A DNA stretch of 64,000 nt from Larix kaempferi (Eukaryota > Streptophyta > Pinopsida > Pinales > Pinaceae): assembly GCA_027924585.1 (NCBI GenBank), contig BSBM01000050.1:3906001-3970000 (forward strand), written 5' to 3'. The translations under genes were made by a program, and so were the position numbers. Position 1 is the first letter of the stretch. Each line of letters opens with the position of its first letter. The notes below the pieces were generated by a model, which was not told where the DNA came from, made no database searches, and saw only the letters and a list, made by a program, of their open reading frames with translations. Below, one piece after another: positions 1-10,769 of this stretch.

Positions 1-577
1 ATCCTAGAGGTGTTCACCTGGTTGCTGTAAAGCATATTATGAGGTACCTGAAGGGTACGGTTGACTATGGGCTCAAGTATGATGCAAATCAAAAGTTTAA
101 CCTATAGGGTTATGTTGATTCAGATTGGGTAGGTAGTGCTACAGATAGGAAGAGCACTTCTGGGTGCTGCTTTAGTATGGGATCAGGTGTGATCTCTTGG
201 TTTAGAAGGAAGAAGTCCTGCGTAGCACTGAGTACAGCCAAAGCAGAGTATGTTACAGCTTGTTCGGCCAGTTGTGAGGCAGTATGGATCCAGAAGCTAA
301 TGTCTGAGTTATTTGATCTCCTACTGAAGGCTACTGGTATCTTTTGTGACAACCAGAGTTGTGTGAAGCTGTCTGAGAACCCGATGTTCCACGACAGGTC
401 GAAACACATTGAGATCAAATATCACTATATTAGGGATATGGTGTAGAGAGGAGCAGTGAAGCTCCTGATGAGCAAGTTGCAGATGTATTGACGAAGACAC
501 TAGCCAGAGTTAAGTTTGAGTACTTCAGAGAGAGGCTTGGTGTTCTTCAGATTGATGACACTTCGAGGAAGAAGTGA
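1..577 (+). pseudogene. Copia copy A: RT tail and RNase H fragment
   Basis: This is the C-terminal end of a Ty1/Copia pol polyprotein cut by the window edge. The translated blocks include the RNase H signatures DSDW, RKSTSGCCF, a VALSTAKAEYV block (usually AEAEY) and the CDNQS block, followed by HIEIKYHYIRDMV. RNase H degrades the RNA strand of the RNA/DNA hybrid during reverse transcription. It is broken: TAG at 104-106 where copy B has CAA, another TAG at the end of the IKYHYIRDMV block, and a deletion soon after it (about 460-475) relative to B and E. The expected terminal TGA is at 575-577. Closely related copies are at 9891-10763 and 53482-54366. Confidence 0.9.
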
Positions 578-699
578 TGGACACATTTGCAGGATCCATT
601 CTGAGCATGGTGAGAGGAGGATCCTTCCATGGCTATGGATATAAGTGCTGGATGATGAGCGTCAAGACGATGGTCCAGTTACTGCTATGTATGTGTATA

Positions 700-1187
700 T
701 ATGCATCATGTTGGATACTGGATATGATCAGTTGGATCATTTATATGTATATGTATGTACGCATCATGTTGGATGCTGGATATGATCATTTGGATCATTT
801 ATATGTATATGTATGTACACATCATGTTGGATGCTGGATATGATCAGTTGGATCATGTGTATGTATTTGTAGATGTATCAGGTGGATACATTGTATGATC
901 AGGTAGATCATGTATGTTGATATGTATCAGGTATGATCAGGTGGATCATGTATTTGTATATGTATCAAGTGGATACATTATATGATCAGGTAGATCATCT
1001 ATGATGATATGTATCAGGCAGATACTATGTATGCATTAGGTGGATGCATTATATGATCAGGATGATCATGGATGACGAGCTTCAGGATGTTGCTCCAGAT
1101 GACATGTAGCAGGATGATGCAGTGTTGATGATGAGTATGATCATGTGTACATCAGGATGATGTATGGTGAGTATCAGGTTGATACTC
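700..1187 (+). repeat. Hairpin-rich 3' region of Copia copy A
   Basis: Tandem units of about 60 bp containing TGATC-AGTTG-GATCA pass into a row of short inverted repeats with five-base loops. Examples are TGTATC/GATACA at 874-890, ATGATC/GATCAT at 895-911 and GAGTATC/GATACTC at 1169-1187. The same arrangement recurs in copies B and E at the same position between RNase H and the 3' LTR. No coding potential is evident. Presumably it is transcribed as part of the element's genomic RNA. Confidence 0.8.
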
Positions 1188-1214
1188 TGTGGCCGTGGAC
1201 AATTTGCGCAGATG

Positions 1215-1740
1215 AGCATGTAAGTAGACCTGGGAGATCTGGACAGGATGAAAAAGGCCTCGGATGCTCTTTTGAGGTATTGCTCTGGGAGGACATGTAA
1301 GTAGACCTGGGAGATCTGGACAAGATGAAAAAGGCCTCAAATTCTATTTTGAGGCATTATCCTATGGCATGTAAGTAGAGCTGGGAGATCTGGATAGGAT
1401 GAAAAAGGCCTCAGATGCTCTTTCGAGGCATTGCCATGACCACATGTAATCAGACCTGGAGATCTGGACAGGATAAAAAAGGCCTCAGATGATCTTTAGG
1501 GTTCTTTCTTGGCAAGATAACCTTTTAAGATTTTGTGGTAGGAGTCACATGTAATCAGACCTGGAGATCTGGACATGATGAAAAAGGCCTCAGATGCTCT
1601 TTAGGGTTCTTGCTGGGCAAGACACCCTTTTAAGGTTTTGTGACTGTCACATGTAAAAGATCCTGAGAGATCCTATAGGTCGGAGTTGTGTACCCGTAAG
1701 AGTCGGGGATGCTCTTTTGAGGTTTTTTGACACACATAAT
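1215..1740 (+). repeat. Minisatellite in the Copia A 3' region
   Basis: Five to six imperfect copies of a unit beginning CATGTAAGTAGACCTGGG or CATGTAATCAGACCTGG and continuing through an AAAAAGGCCTCAGATGCTCTTT block. Unit starts are near 1217, 1294, 1368, 1443, 1548 and 1650, so the spacing is about 75 bp and later about 105 bp. The unit is related to the one in copy E (55090-55500) but differs from the 56-bp unit of copy B. From 1741 to 1988 there is non-repetitive 3' sequence leading to the purine tract AAGAGGGAG. Confidence 0.8.
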
Positions 1741-2116
1741 AAGTCCTGAGGATTCCACAGTATGGCCAATGATGATGAAGACCTGCAAATGGTGGGCCTA
1801 CATCCAGTATGAAAAAGGATTGGCTCTGTAGAACTTCCTATGATGAGTAGATTCAGATATTGACTGAGATAGAAGCAACAGTGACGATGACGATGATTTG
1901 AGGATGATGATTCGCTAATGATGATCCAGAGAAGAAGACTTGTGCTAGTAGACCTTTGTCAAGAAATACCTTCCTAGTTAAGAGGGAGTGTTGATGTATA
2001 TGTAACTTCAGAATGTATTTCACATATATGTATATTGTATTCCTATAGAGATGTTATTATTCCTCTATACGTAAGTGTCGTCATTTATATTGTAAGTGTC
2101 GTAACTTATACTTGAT

Positions 2117-2290
2117 GGGTTATTAGACCACCTTGTTGGGATCGGCCCTATATAAGTCATGTGGGTTAAAGGGTTATTAGACCACCCCATTGGGGGTCGT
2201 CCATGTGGGTCAAAGGGTTATTAGACCACCCTATTGGGGGTCGGCCATGTGGGTCAAAGGGTTATTAGACCACCCTATTGGGTGTCGGCC
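2117..2290 (+). repeat. 44-bp tandem repeat inside LTR A
   Basis: GGGTTATTAGACCACC begins at 2117, 2171, 2215 and 2259. The last two intervals are exactly 44 bp; the first is 54 bp because of an extra segment with CTATATAAG. Copies B and E have one copy of this block. The expansion is therefore specific to this LTR or its subfamily and sits in U3, upstream of the TATA box. Confidence 0.9.
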
Positions 2291-2360
2291 CAGTCAGCAT
2301 TGTGTTATGTGGTTAAGTTGAGGCCAACCTAGTAAAGGTTATTAGGCAAGTCAAGTCAAG

Positions 2361-2390
2361 TATAAATAGAGTGCGGGAGGCACTCTATTT
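2361..2390 (+). promoter_or_regulatory. TATA box with overlapping 11-bp hairpin (LTR A)
   Basis: TATAAATA at 2361-2368 overlaps a perfect inverted repeat: AAATAGAGTGC at 2364-2374, loop GGGAG, and GCACTCTATTT at 2380-2390. The transcription start is expected about 25-30 nt after the TATA box, so the right arm should lie at or next to the RNA 5' end. The B and E LTRs keep the stem with different paired bases. Confidence 0.8.
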
Positions 2391-2679
2391 CATCATTCTA
2401 TTCTCACACACACTCTTTGGAGAGTGGCTCACTTGTGGAGGAGGAGAAGCTGCTGCTAGGAGATGTCTATCTTTTATGCTTGGGTTGTATCATTGCTATA
2501 TCTATCTCTGAGGAAGTTATTGGGGTTTTTCACCTTTATGGTTTTCCCCAAGTAAACTCTGTGTCTCTTGTGTGCTTGCATTATTGTGTCCATGATTGAT
2601 ATGCTGTAGATATGCTGTACATGTTGTTCTCTTAGTTAAGATCCTAGATCATATTGAAGTAAATTCTGAAAAACTAACA

Positions 2680-3144
2680 GTAACAGGGTCCAACATACTG
2701 CGTCAATTCAGTACTTATGCTGTAACCAACCTTAATGCCATCCATGCAAAAAAACACCAAACCATGTAATGACAATGGTGCAATTCGATATATCCTCTCA
2801 TTCACACAAAAAGCAGTGTTTAGTTGAGGAAGATCCTTGGGTACCCATTGTTTCACTAGATTTTTATCCCTTAAGGGCACCTCAATGTCGCCTATTGTCT
2901 CATCATCATAGGAACATGACTCCCCTTTAGTGAGAAAAAATTCCATGCGTTTATGGAATTTCCTTTTGATCTTTTGAAATCTAGTTGATATAACTCTAGT
3001 AGACCTATTGGATGTCTCACTTTCCTCTAGTATTCCTAAACTCCCCTCGCTTGAGGAAGACATATCTGACAAATACCTATTTGGTTCTACCTGCACCATG
3101 GGAAAAAAGTTTAAATAGGACATTGTTGAGTATACATAATTCAT
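2680..3144 (-). pseudogene. Unidentified ORF fragment truncated by LTR A
   Basis: An open minus-strand frame of about 150 codons. Its N-terminal part is serine-rich and charged; the second half has a conserved-looking block with KQWVPKDLPQLNTAFCVNER and FFCMDGIKVGY followed by YVGPCY. Reading runs straight into the LTR A boundary at 2679, so the LTR insertion cut off the C-terminal part. The block reminds me of N-terminal regions of repetitive plant proteins that continue into a SET-like domain, but that is from memory and unverified. It is not Copia sequence and is antisense to copy A. Confidence 0.45.
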
Positions 3145-5089
3145 ATTAGAAAATTACAAGGCATTAAGGCATGCATTTTCCACTATCATCATAAATAGTT
3201 ACCATGCTTCCCCCAAGATTGAAAATGCATTTGTTGATTAGTAAGGGATTTTTCCTTTAATTGTCTTACATGTTCAAAATTGGAAAAAATGGCCAAAATT
3301 GATTTTTGAATGCCTCTAGTCCGTATAAGAAGGAATCATCAAAATTTCAAGCCCGTGGGTTGATAATCTAAGTGAGACATACTTTCAAATAGAATGGAAT
3401 ATGCTTTGAGATTTGGATATAAAAAAGCAGACATAAACTAATGGAATATTATTTGAGATTTGGATATAAAAAAATGGTAATGTTGAGAGGTCAAGACAAT
3501 AAGAGGAGACTGAGAATAAATTTGAAAAGATCGTAATCTTAGAAAAGATAAGACTACAAAGTTTGTAGAAGATATGTTATCATGTAGACCTCCCACTGGA
3601 ACTTGTACATTATACTTGAGAGAATAACCATATAAGTTCCAAGTCACAAAAATGTTGAATTTTTTCCTTTCTAGATGAATAACCATATAGATTTTGATGA
3701 AATCTATAACAAATGTCATAATAAGGAGAGTAATTTGGTGTGTAATTTTTTACTTTCATAAATATACCCCACCTCATCCACTAATATGGTCTCCTCATCC
3801 TCATGTGGGAGATGTCTAGTTGAGGGAATTATATTCTTGGGTACAAAATGAAGAGAGCGGATCCATAAAATCCTAAAGATACAAATAAAAGGAACTCAAC
3901 ATGAGCTTATGGGTGAGGGTTGAAACTACTAAACTTAGAGATGTATTTAGAAACTATGTTAATGATTTAGATATGGAGGTGATCCCAATTCTAAAAGAGG
4001 AACAAGACGAAGGCACACTACAATAATAAAGCACAATGATTATAAAGATGTGACCTTCGGGAACGATCTATGAAAGGGGAAATTTTGTAAGGGAAGGGTT
4101 GATCTTTGAGAGGTATTATTGATAAGATAGAAGATCTTAAATTGATCCAAAGAGAGGAAAAATTCTCTGCAGCTGTGTGCGCAGAGACCTATTGTAGAGA
4201 GAAGAGTCTGTAGCTGAGTGAGCATGATGGAACTATTGAACCCTTCCCATTAATATAAACAACAATTCCCATGGACATAGCTCCCATTTGGGGGGTGAAC
4301 CACGTAAATAAGTGTGTTATGTGATTGAATGAGTGTGATTGTGTATACTTATGTTTATGTTTACATTCATACTGATGCTTATGTATGTTCGTGATTTTAT
4401 GTGTATTTTCACATGTATGATGGATGAGAATAATATGTTAAGTATGGAACATGTATGATTGAATGAACAAGTAGTTCAGAATATGTTGAATGCATAAGTA
4501 ATAGGAATAACACTAAGTCAACGAAGTCTGTAAAGTGTGTGACTGTTAAGAAGTAGCGCATCCTGAAGTTGTGCTGTCATATTGTATTGTGGCCATTGTG
4601 AAGTGCACAGTCCTAGTGTGCGTTATGGCATAAGAAGTAAACGCAAAGTAGGTGTGACTTCGTGCAGCTCGCCAACTTATTAACCACACATCACTGATTA
4701 CAGAAACCTGCTTTTGTAATCCCCCATAGCTTCACCTCGGGTGAGACTTCAGTCTGTTTGCAGACTGTTTCCCAAAGGGCTGGTGAAGAAGGGTTTTGTT
4801 GGACCACAACTGCGCCGAACCTGGGTCAGCAAGAGAAAGATAAAGATTGGGGTACTTAGCCAACAAATGGTTCTGTTACCACACTTGAACTGGTGATTTG
4901 CTCCGAATATTGGAATCCTTAGAGAACATAAATACAGAACTAGGTGGATAATACAGAAAAAGATTTTGCAAGAAAAGAGAACAAACATCGATGTTTCTCT
5001 GACGTAGAATGGTTGTAGAGATACGTATATTCTGATATTTATGAAATTTTCTTCGCATTCTTCAGAAACGATCTATATGAGTGGCTACC
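3145..5089. other. Noncoding stretch, possible old LTR remnant
   Basis: No convincing coding region. A GGGGGGTGAACCACGTAAAT block at about 4292-4312, downstream of a TATAAAC-like motif near 4253, resembles the R-U5 start I associate with plant LTRs. From about 4530 the sequence gains GCGCA and GCGAA-type words (4553, 4812) like those in the Gypsy element downstream. It may therefore be the leader of element D, but I found no matching LTR pair. Confidence 0.3.
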
Positions 5090-5402
5090 AAGGCTAGAAG
5101 AATGGAAGAACTGTTATCAGGGTGGAGAACCTACGGATGGGACTCCATAATTGATTCAGAGACTTAAAGCAGTGGATAGCCCAATATCAAGAGCAGTAGA
5201 ATTCTGGCTAGATAGTGTACTAGAAGGCTACATTAAAGAATTTGTGGTGGACACTCTGAATTCTTATAGCACAATAGAGGTAGACTTCTTCAAAGGATTC
5301 AGAGGTAAGTACTTGAAAAATATCAGTCTATACATTAAAATGTTGTTAGAAGAGAAAGGTGTCTTAAGAATGAAATAAGATTCCTAGGATTTAAATCTGT
5401 AA
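5090..5402 (+). pseudogene. N-terminal gag-like fragment of Gypsy element D
   Basis: One frame reads a block with DLYEWLPRLEEW, then TAA at about 5150, then an open stretch from 5151 to 5378 with VEFWLDSVLEGY. It lies just 5' of the Copia B insertion and is co-oriented with the gag ORF that resumes at 14329. I take it as the region before or at the start of element D's gag; the sequence match to a named domain is weak. TAA at about 5150 and the stop at 5378 break it. Confidence 0.4.
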
Positions 5403-5439
5403 TGTTCAGTAACATAGACAGTGATACCGAGGAAAACAT

Positions 5440-6043
5440 TGTTGATTTATATGTAACTTCGGAATGTATTTCATCCATGTATTTCATATATATTTATTGT
5501 ACCCTTATAAGAGATGTGTTATTCCTCTATAAGGAAGTGTCATCATGAGTATTGACAAGTGTTGCAAGTGTGTGTACTTGCCGATGGGTTATTAGACCAC
5601 CATGTGTGGGGTCATCCCTGAAATATATATTATATTGTGGATGTACCTAGCTAGACAAGCCGGCCCGATAGTGTAACTGGGCAAATAGGTTAAGTATAAA
5701 TAGAGATCGGGAGATCTCTATTTGATCACTCGGAAACTCACACTTCTCTCACTCAAAAAGTGGCGCACTAGTGAGGAAGAGGATAATTTGCTACTAGGAG
5801 ACTATCTCAGTGTATTTTGGTTGTACTTTGGTTGATCCATTGCTCTTTCTATCTCTGAGGAAGTTGTGGGGTTTTTCACCTTAAGGTTTTCCCCACGGAA
5901 ACTCTATGTCTCTTGTCTCTCATGCTTTTCATTCTTGTGATTCTTGTGATGCTTATTGTTATTATTATGCATTGATATACTGTATATGTTATTCTCTCAG
6001 TAAAGATCCTAGAGTATTGTGAATTAATGCTCAAAATTTAACA
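5440..6043 (+). repeat. 5' LTR of Copia copy B
   Basis: 604 bp, TGTTGATTTATATG to AATTTAACA. It is homologous end to end to the E LTRs and to the split 3' LTR at 12052-14028, with about 5 percent difference from the latter by eye over the part I compared. U3 carries the TTATTAGACCACC block once and a TATA box at 5695; the 3' part carries the conserved GAGGAAGTTGTGGGG segment. Ends TG..CA. Confidence 0.9.
5695..5723 (+). promoter_or_regulatory. TATA box with overlapping 11-bp hairpin (LTR B)
   Basis: TATAAATA at 5695-5702 overlaps AAATAGAGATC (5698-5708), loop GGGA, GATCTCTATTT (5713-5723), a perfect 11-bp stem. The 3' LTR keeps it at 13692-13717 with loop GAGA. Compared with LTR A the inner stem changed from GAGTGC/GCACTC to GAGATC/GATCTC, with pairing preserved. 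Confidence 0.85.
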
Positions 6044-6058
6044 TGGTATCAGAGCTAA
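6044..6058 (+). promoter_or_regulatory. Primer binding site, tRNA-iMet type (copy B)
   Basis: TGGTATCAGAGC starts directly after the LTR terminus CA and is complementary to the 3' end of plant initiator tRNA-Met, the usual minus-strand primer of plant Copia elements. The same site follows the 5' LTR of copy E (49861) and each internal body of the gag-protease array (27117, 29897, 32696). Confidence 0.9.
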
Positions 6059-6619
6059 CCTGAGAAGAAGACATTGTGTAGTGACAGAAACCAAGGGTTT
6101 CTTGTTTATTGGGTTTCTCTCCACAGATTTTAGAATAGAAGTATAGTAGATTGACTCTACACATCAAGGAGAATCTATCTATCCAATCATAATTCAATTC
6201 TGAGCATTTTTCAGATTTGGCCCTAAACATTAGGGTTTCCACAAAAATAGGAATTTCTGAAATCTGAAGACATAGCTGGAAGCTTCTTGCAAAAATCAAA
6301 GTTTAGAGCTTTGGATCGAGATTTTTGGCTGGGTAGATCTCCGGGAAACTCAAACCCTAATTCAGGGCTCTCCCTAATGAACCCAAGAGGACAAAAAGGC
6401 AAATCTGAAGGGTAAAGCTTTGTTGATCTCAATTTCTGAATACACCAAGCTGATCAGCTCACCAAGGCGCATCTTTCTATCCTTTCAGAAAGTTGAAATT
6501 CACATTTTAAATTTTTAGGGTTTTCCTGACAAACCCTAATCCGGGACCATATCCAGTTTTCAACATTTCAAGTGGTAAGACCTAAATCTTTTCTATTTCC
6601 ATTTGAATTACTCTTTAAG

Positions 6620-7333
6620 ATGTCTCACCACACCAAGCTTGAGGATATGCTTGAAGGGGCTGATAAATTCCGAGCTTGGAAGTATAGGATTGGGTTAATC
6701 CTGGAAGAGAATGAGTTGGACTCATACATAAAAGAAGACATCCCTATCCCAGAGGATGGCGAGGCTAAGATATTGCATAAGAAGAACTTGGTTAAGGCAA
6801 AGAGAATCATTGTTGATTCTATCAAGGATCACCTTATCCCACATGTGTCATCTCTAAAGACACCCAAAGAAATGTTTGATTCTCTGACCAAGCTATTTGA
6901 AGGGAAGAACATAAATTGGAAGATGACCCTGCGGAACCAATTGAAAGGAGTAAAGTTTCAGAATGGAGAAACCATTCAATCTTATTTTTCTAGGGTCTCC
7001 CAGATTAAGGAACAATTGGAAGTGGTAGATGAAATGGTGGAGAATGGTGAAGTTGTCATGACCACTCTAAATGGCCTACCCAGGTCATGGGATTCCTTTA
7101 TTCAAGGAATTGGTGCAAGGAAGAAGTTGATCTCCTTCAACAGATTGCGGGAAGAATGTTCTCAAGAAGAAGTAAGGCTTGTGGCCCAAGAAGAAAAGAT
7201 GGGAAGTCAAGATCAAGCTCTCACAGTACACACCAAGAAAGGAAGGTCAAAGAGAGATCACCCTCATGCCAAGAAATATTCACACTATCATCAACATAAA
7301 GATAAGAAAGATCTCAGATGCTTCACCATGTAA
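6620..7333 (+). pseudogene. Copia B gag (UBN2 type), frameshifted
   Basis: Start chosen at ATG 6620 (MSHHTKLEDMLEG), which copy E also has at 50434; the upstream in-frame ATG at 6572 is in leader sequence. It is a typical Copia capsid of the UBN2 family: an early FRAWKYRI block, then LFEGKNIN and QSYFSRVSQIKEQL, then SFNRLREECSQEE. Gag packages the genomic RNA in the virus-like particle. The zinc knuckle should follow at 7315, but a one-base insertion relative to copy E (TTCACCATGTAATGAG against TTCAATTGCAATGAG) shifts the frame and ends gag at 7333. The knuckle's C-terminal half (EKGHFASECPK) continues in the pol frame. Confidence 0.85.
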
Positions 7334-9827
7334 TGAGAAAGGTCATTTTGCTTCAGAATGTCCCAAGAACAAAAGGAACAACAACATCAAGAAGAAGAAG
7401 GGTAGTAGGAAGAGATATCATGCTCATGCTGCTAAAGATGATGAACCACCCAAGAAGAAGGCTAGGGCAGAAAGTGATGATAGTGATGATGACTCATCAA
7501 GTGAAGAAGAGTATGTTCTAATCTCTGCTCTCACAGGTACTATCTCCCATGGTTGTAATGATTGGTTAATTGACAGTGGGGCTTCCAAACACATGACTGG
7601 GTTTAAGGAATCTTTTGTAAACCTATCTGAACATGAATCACCCCATAATGTGAAACTTGGGGATGATTATCAATACCCAATCAAAGGAAGTGGTGAAGCC
7701 TCATACAACCTAGATTCTGGAAAATATTTGAAGATGAAAGAAGTCCTTTATGTACCTGGGCTCAAGAAGAACTTACTCTCCATATCTACATTGGATGCAA
7801 AAGGTATGAGGGTTGCATTTGTGGATGGCCAAGTCCTAATGTGGCCAAAGGGAAAGACTATAGATGATGCAATAGTGATTGGAGAGCAAGAGGGAGGTTT
7901 GTATAAATTGAAAGGTCAACCTGTTCATGCCATGGTACATGACTCCATGGAGACAAGTGAACTTTGGCATAGAGGACTTGCTCATATGCATTATAGGGCA
8001 CTTCCAATTGCAAGCAGGGTAGTAGAGGGTCTTCCTGAAATCAAGACCAAGCACGAAGGTGTTTGCAAAGGATGTGCAAAAGGGAAGAACATTAAGAAGG
8101 CATTCCCAAGCAGTGAAAGCAAGGAAAAACGCATCTTGGAAATCATCCACTCAGATGTTTGTGGTCCCATGTCATCCAGTTCTCTAAGTGGGTATGTTTA
8201 CTATGTCTCTTTCATAGATGACTTCTCCAGGAAGAATTGGGTCTACTTCTCGAAGAACAAAGATGAGGTGTTTGACAAGTTCAAGGAATTCAAAACCTTG
8301 ATGGAGAATCAAAATGACAAGAAGATCAAAACATTCAGATCCGACAATGGTGGAAAATTCACCTCAGGTGATTTCAAGAAGCTTTGCAGTGATTCAGGGA
8401 TTAAGAGGGAGTTGACTGCTCCTTACAATCCAGAACAAAATGGAGTTGCAGAAAGAAAGAACAGAACAATCATGGAAGAAGCAAGGGCAATGCTGCATGA
8501 CCGGGATCTACCTATGCATCTATGGGCAGAAGTAGCTAGAACAACTGTATATGTACAGAACAGAACACCCCATAAGATACTGGACAACAAGACACCAAAA
8601 GAGGTCTTTTCTGGTAAGAAACCTGAAGTCAGCCATCTCAGAATATTTGGTTGTCTAGTATACACACATGTCCCAAAGGAAAAGAGGATCAAGCTAGATC
8701 CTTCGGGAAAGAAGGGTATCTTTGCGGGTTATAGTGAAAGATCGAAGGCTTACAGAATATACTTTCTAGGGTTCAAGAAGATTGATGTCAGCATGGATGT
8801 AACATTTGATGAAAACTCAGCATTCATCAAATCAAGGAAGGCACCTATTGAAGTTTATGAAGAACCTAAGGAAACTAGATTTCAAGACACTACCATGACT
8901 GAAGCAATTCCAGAAGTTGTTCGTGAGTTTGAAGATCCGCAAGAACCTGTAGATCCACCCCGTGAGGATAAATCTCACAAGAGGAAACCTGCATGGGCTA
9001 GAGAGCTCATTCAAGATGCAGAAAGATTTGGAATTCCAAAAGAAGAACACAGAGCTAAGAAGAGAACCAGATCACATACTAGCTATGTTGCTTTACTCTG
9101 TGACATTATGAACAAAGAACCTTCCAGCTATGAAGAAGCAATGGAAAAGAAAGAATGGAAGGATGCCATGGTTCAGGAATACCAATCAATAATGAAGAAT
9201 GATGTTTGGGATGTTGTCCCAAGACCTAAAGAGAAGTCTGTTGTGACTTCCAAATGGATCTACAAAATCAAGCATGCTACAGATGGCAGTGTAGAGAAAT
9301 ACAAGGCAAGATTCGTAGCTCGTGGCTTCTCTCAGAAAGAGGGAATAGATTATGAAGAAAATTTTGCACCTGTAGCCAGGTATACTTCCATCAGAACAAT
9401 ACTTGCCCTAGCTGCAACAATGAAATGGAAAATACACCAGATAAATGTTAAGACTGCCTTCTTGAATGGTGTAGTTGAAGAGGAAGTATATGTGGAGCAG
9501 CCACTCAGTTTTGAAATACATGATAGGGAGTCATATGTGTGCAGATTGAAGAAATCCTTGTACGGCTTGAAGCAAGCTCCCAGAACTTGGTATGGAAGGA
9601 TGGACAGTTTCCTATCTAGTTTGGGCTTTACCAAGAGTAAAGCGGATTCCAACCTTTACTACAAGGTTGAGGAAGGGAATCCTGTGATTATACTTATGTA
9701 TGTGGATGACTTATTTGTAACAAGAGATGATAGATTGATTGCAGATACTAAGAGGAAGCTTGCTGCTGAGTTCGATATGAAAGATTTGGGAATGATGCAT
9801 TATTTCCTAGGTATGGAGGTGTGGTAG
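7334..9827 (+). pseudogene. Copia B protease, integrase and reverse transcriptase
   Basis: One long frame (open from about 7179) holds, in order, the end of the zinc knuckle, aspartic protease (WLIDSGASKHMTG, about 7562-7600), integrase zinc finger (WHRGLAHMH ... CKGCAKGK), integrase core with D (HSDVCGP), D (RSDNGGKF) and E (NGVAERKNRT), and RT (SKWIYKIK, KARFVARGF, AFLNG, YVDDL at about 9700). The motif-A residue is changed: NVKTAFLNG where Copia RTs have DVKTAFLNG, which would remove one catalytic aspartate. TAG at 9825-9827 replaces the CAG seen at this codon in copy E and ends the frame. Confidence 0.9.
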
Positions 9828-10763
9828 AATGCAGGTGGGATCTTCCTTGGACAAGGGAAGTATACTGTAGATATCCTGAAGAGATTTGGGATGATGGATT
9901 GCAAGACCATGGCCACACCTATGGCATCGAGACTGAAGCTTCTATGTGATGCTTCATTTGAGCCAGTTAATATCTCTATGTATCGTCAGATGATTGGGTC
10001 CTTGATGTACCTGATGAACACGAGACCAGATATTTGCTTTGCTGTGAACACATTGAGTCAGTTCCTGATAGATCCGAGGAGTGTTCATCTGATTGCTGTA
10101 AAGCATGTTCTGAGGTACATGAAGGGTGCAGTGGATTATGGGCTCAAGTATGAAGTGAATCAAAAGTTTAGCCTACAAGGTTATGTTGATTCAGATTGGG
10201 CAGGCAATGCTGCAGATAGGAAGAGCACATCTGGGTGCTGCTTCAGTATGGGATCAGGTGTGATGTCTTGGTTTAGCAAGAAGCAGTCCTACGTAGCACT
10301 GAGTACAGTTGAGGCAGAGTATGTTGCATCCTGTTAAGCTAGTTGTGAGGCAGTATGGCTTCGGAATTTACTGTCTGAGTTATTTGATCTCCCATTGGAT
10401 GCTACTGGTATCTTTTGTGATAACCAGAGTTGTGTGAAGCTGTCCGAGAACCTAGTGTTTCATGACAGGTCGAAACACATAGAGATCAAATATCACTATA
10501 TCATGGATATGGTGCAGAGAGGAGCTGTGAAGCTCCTGTATGTTGTGACGGACGAGCAGATTGCAGATGTATTGACGAAGCCATTAGCCGGAGTGAAGTT
10601 CAAATACTTCAGAGAGAGGCTTGGTGTTCTTCAGATCGATGACACTTCGAGGAAGAGGTGGTGGAGACATTTTCTGAAGCCATTCCAAGCATGTTGGAAG
10701 GAGGATCCTTCACATGGCTGTGGATGTAAGCGCTGGATGATGAGCATCAGGATGATGTTCTAG
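9828..10763 (+). pseudogene. Copia B RT C-terminus and RNase H
   Basis: It continues the pol frame after the TAG. It contains the block up to DWAGNAADRKSTSGCCFSMG, SYVALSTVEAEYV (RNase H E), then TAA at 10336 within the ASC-ASC block, then DATGIFCDNQSCVKL and HIEIKYHYIMDMV. The normal end should be TGA after TSRKK as in A and E. In B this codon reads TGG, so the frame extends by about 35 codons into 3' sequence to TAG at 10761-10763. RNase H residues D, E and D are otherwise visible. Confidence 0.85.
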
Positions 10764-10769
10764 TTTCTG

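Larger units (their letters stand above)
1989..2679 (+). repeat. 3' LTR of Copia copy A
   Basis: It starts TGTTGATGTATATG just after the purine tract AAGAGGGAG (1980-1988) and ends in CTAACA. It is homologous to the B and E LTRs at both ends and in the TATA and CTCTGAGGAAGTT..TTTTTCACCTT blocks, but diverged in the middle and longer (691 against about 604 bp), largely through a tandem expansion at 2117-2290. The 5' partner LTR lies outside the window, so the target duplication cannot be confirmed; GTAAC follows at 2680-2684. Confidence 0.85.
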
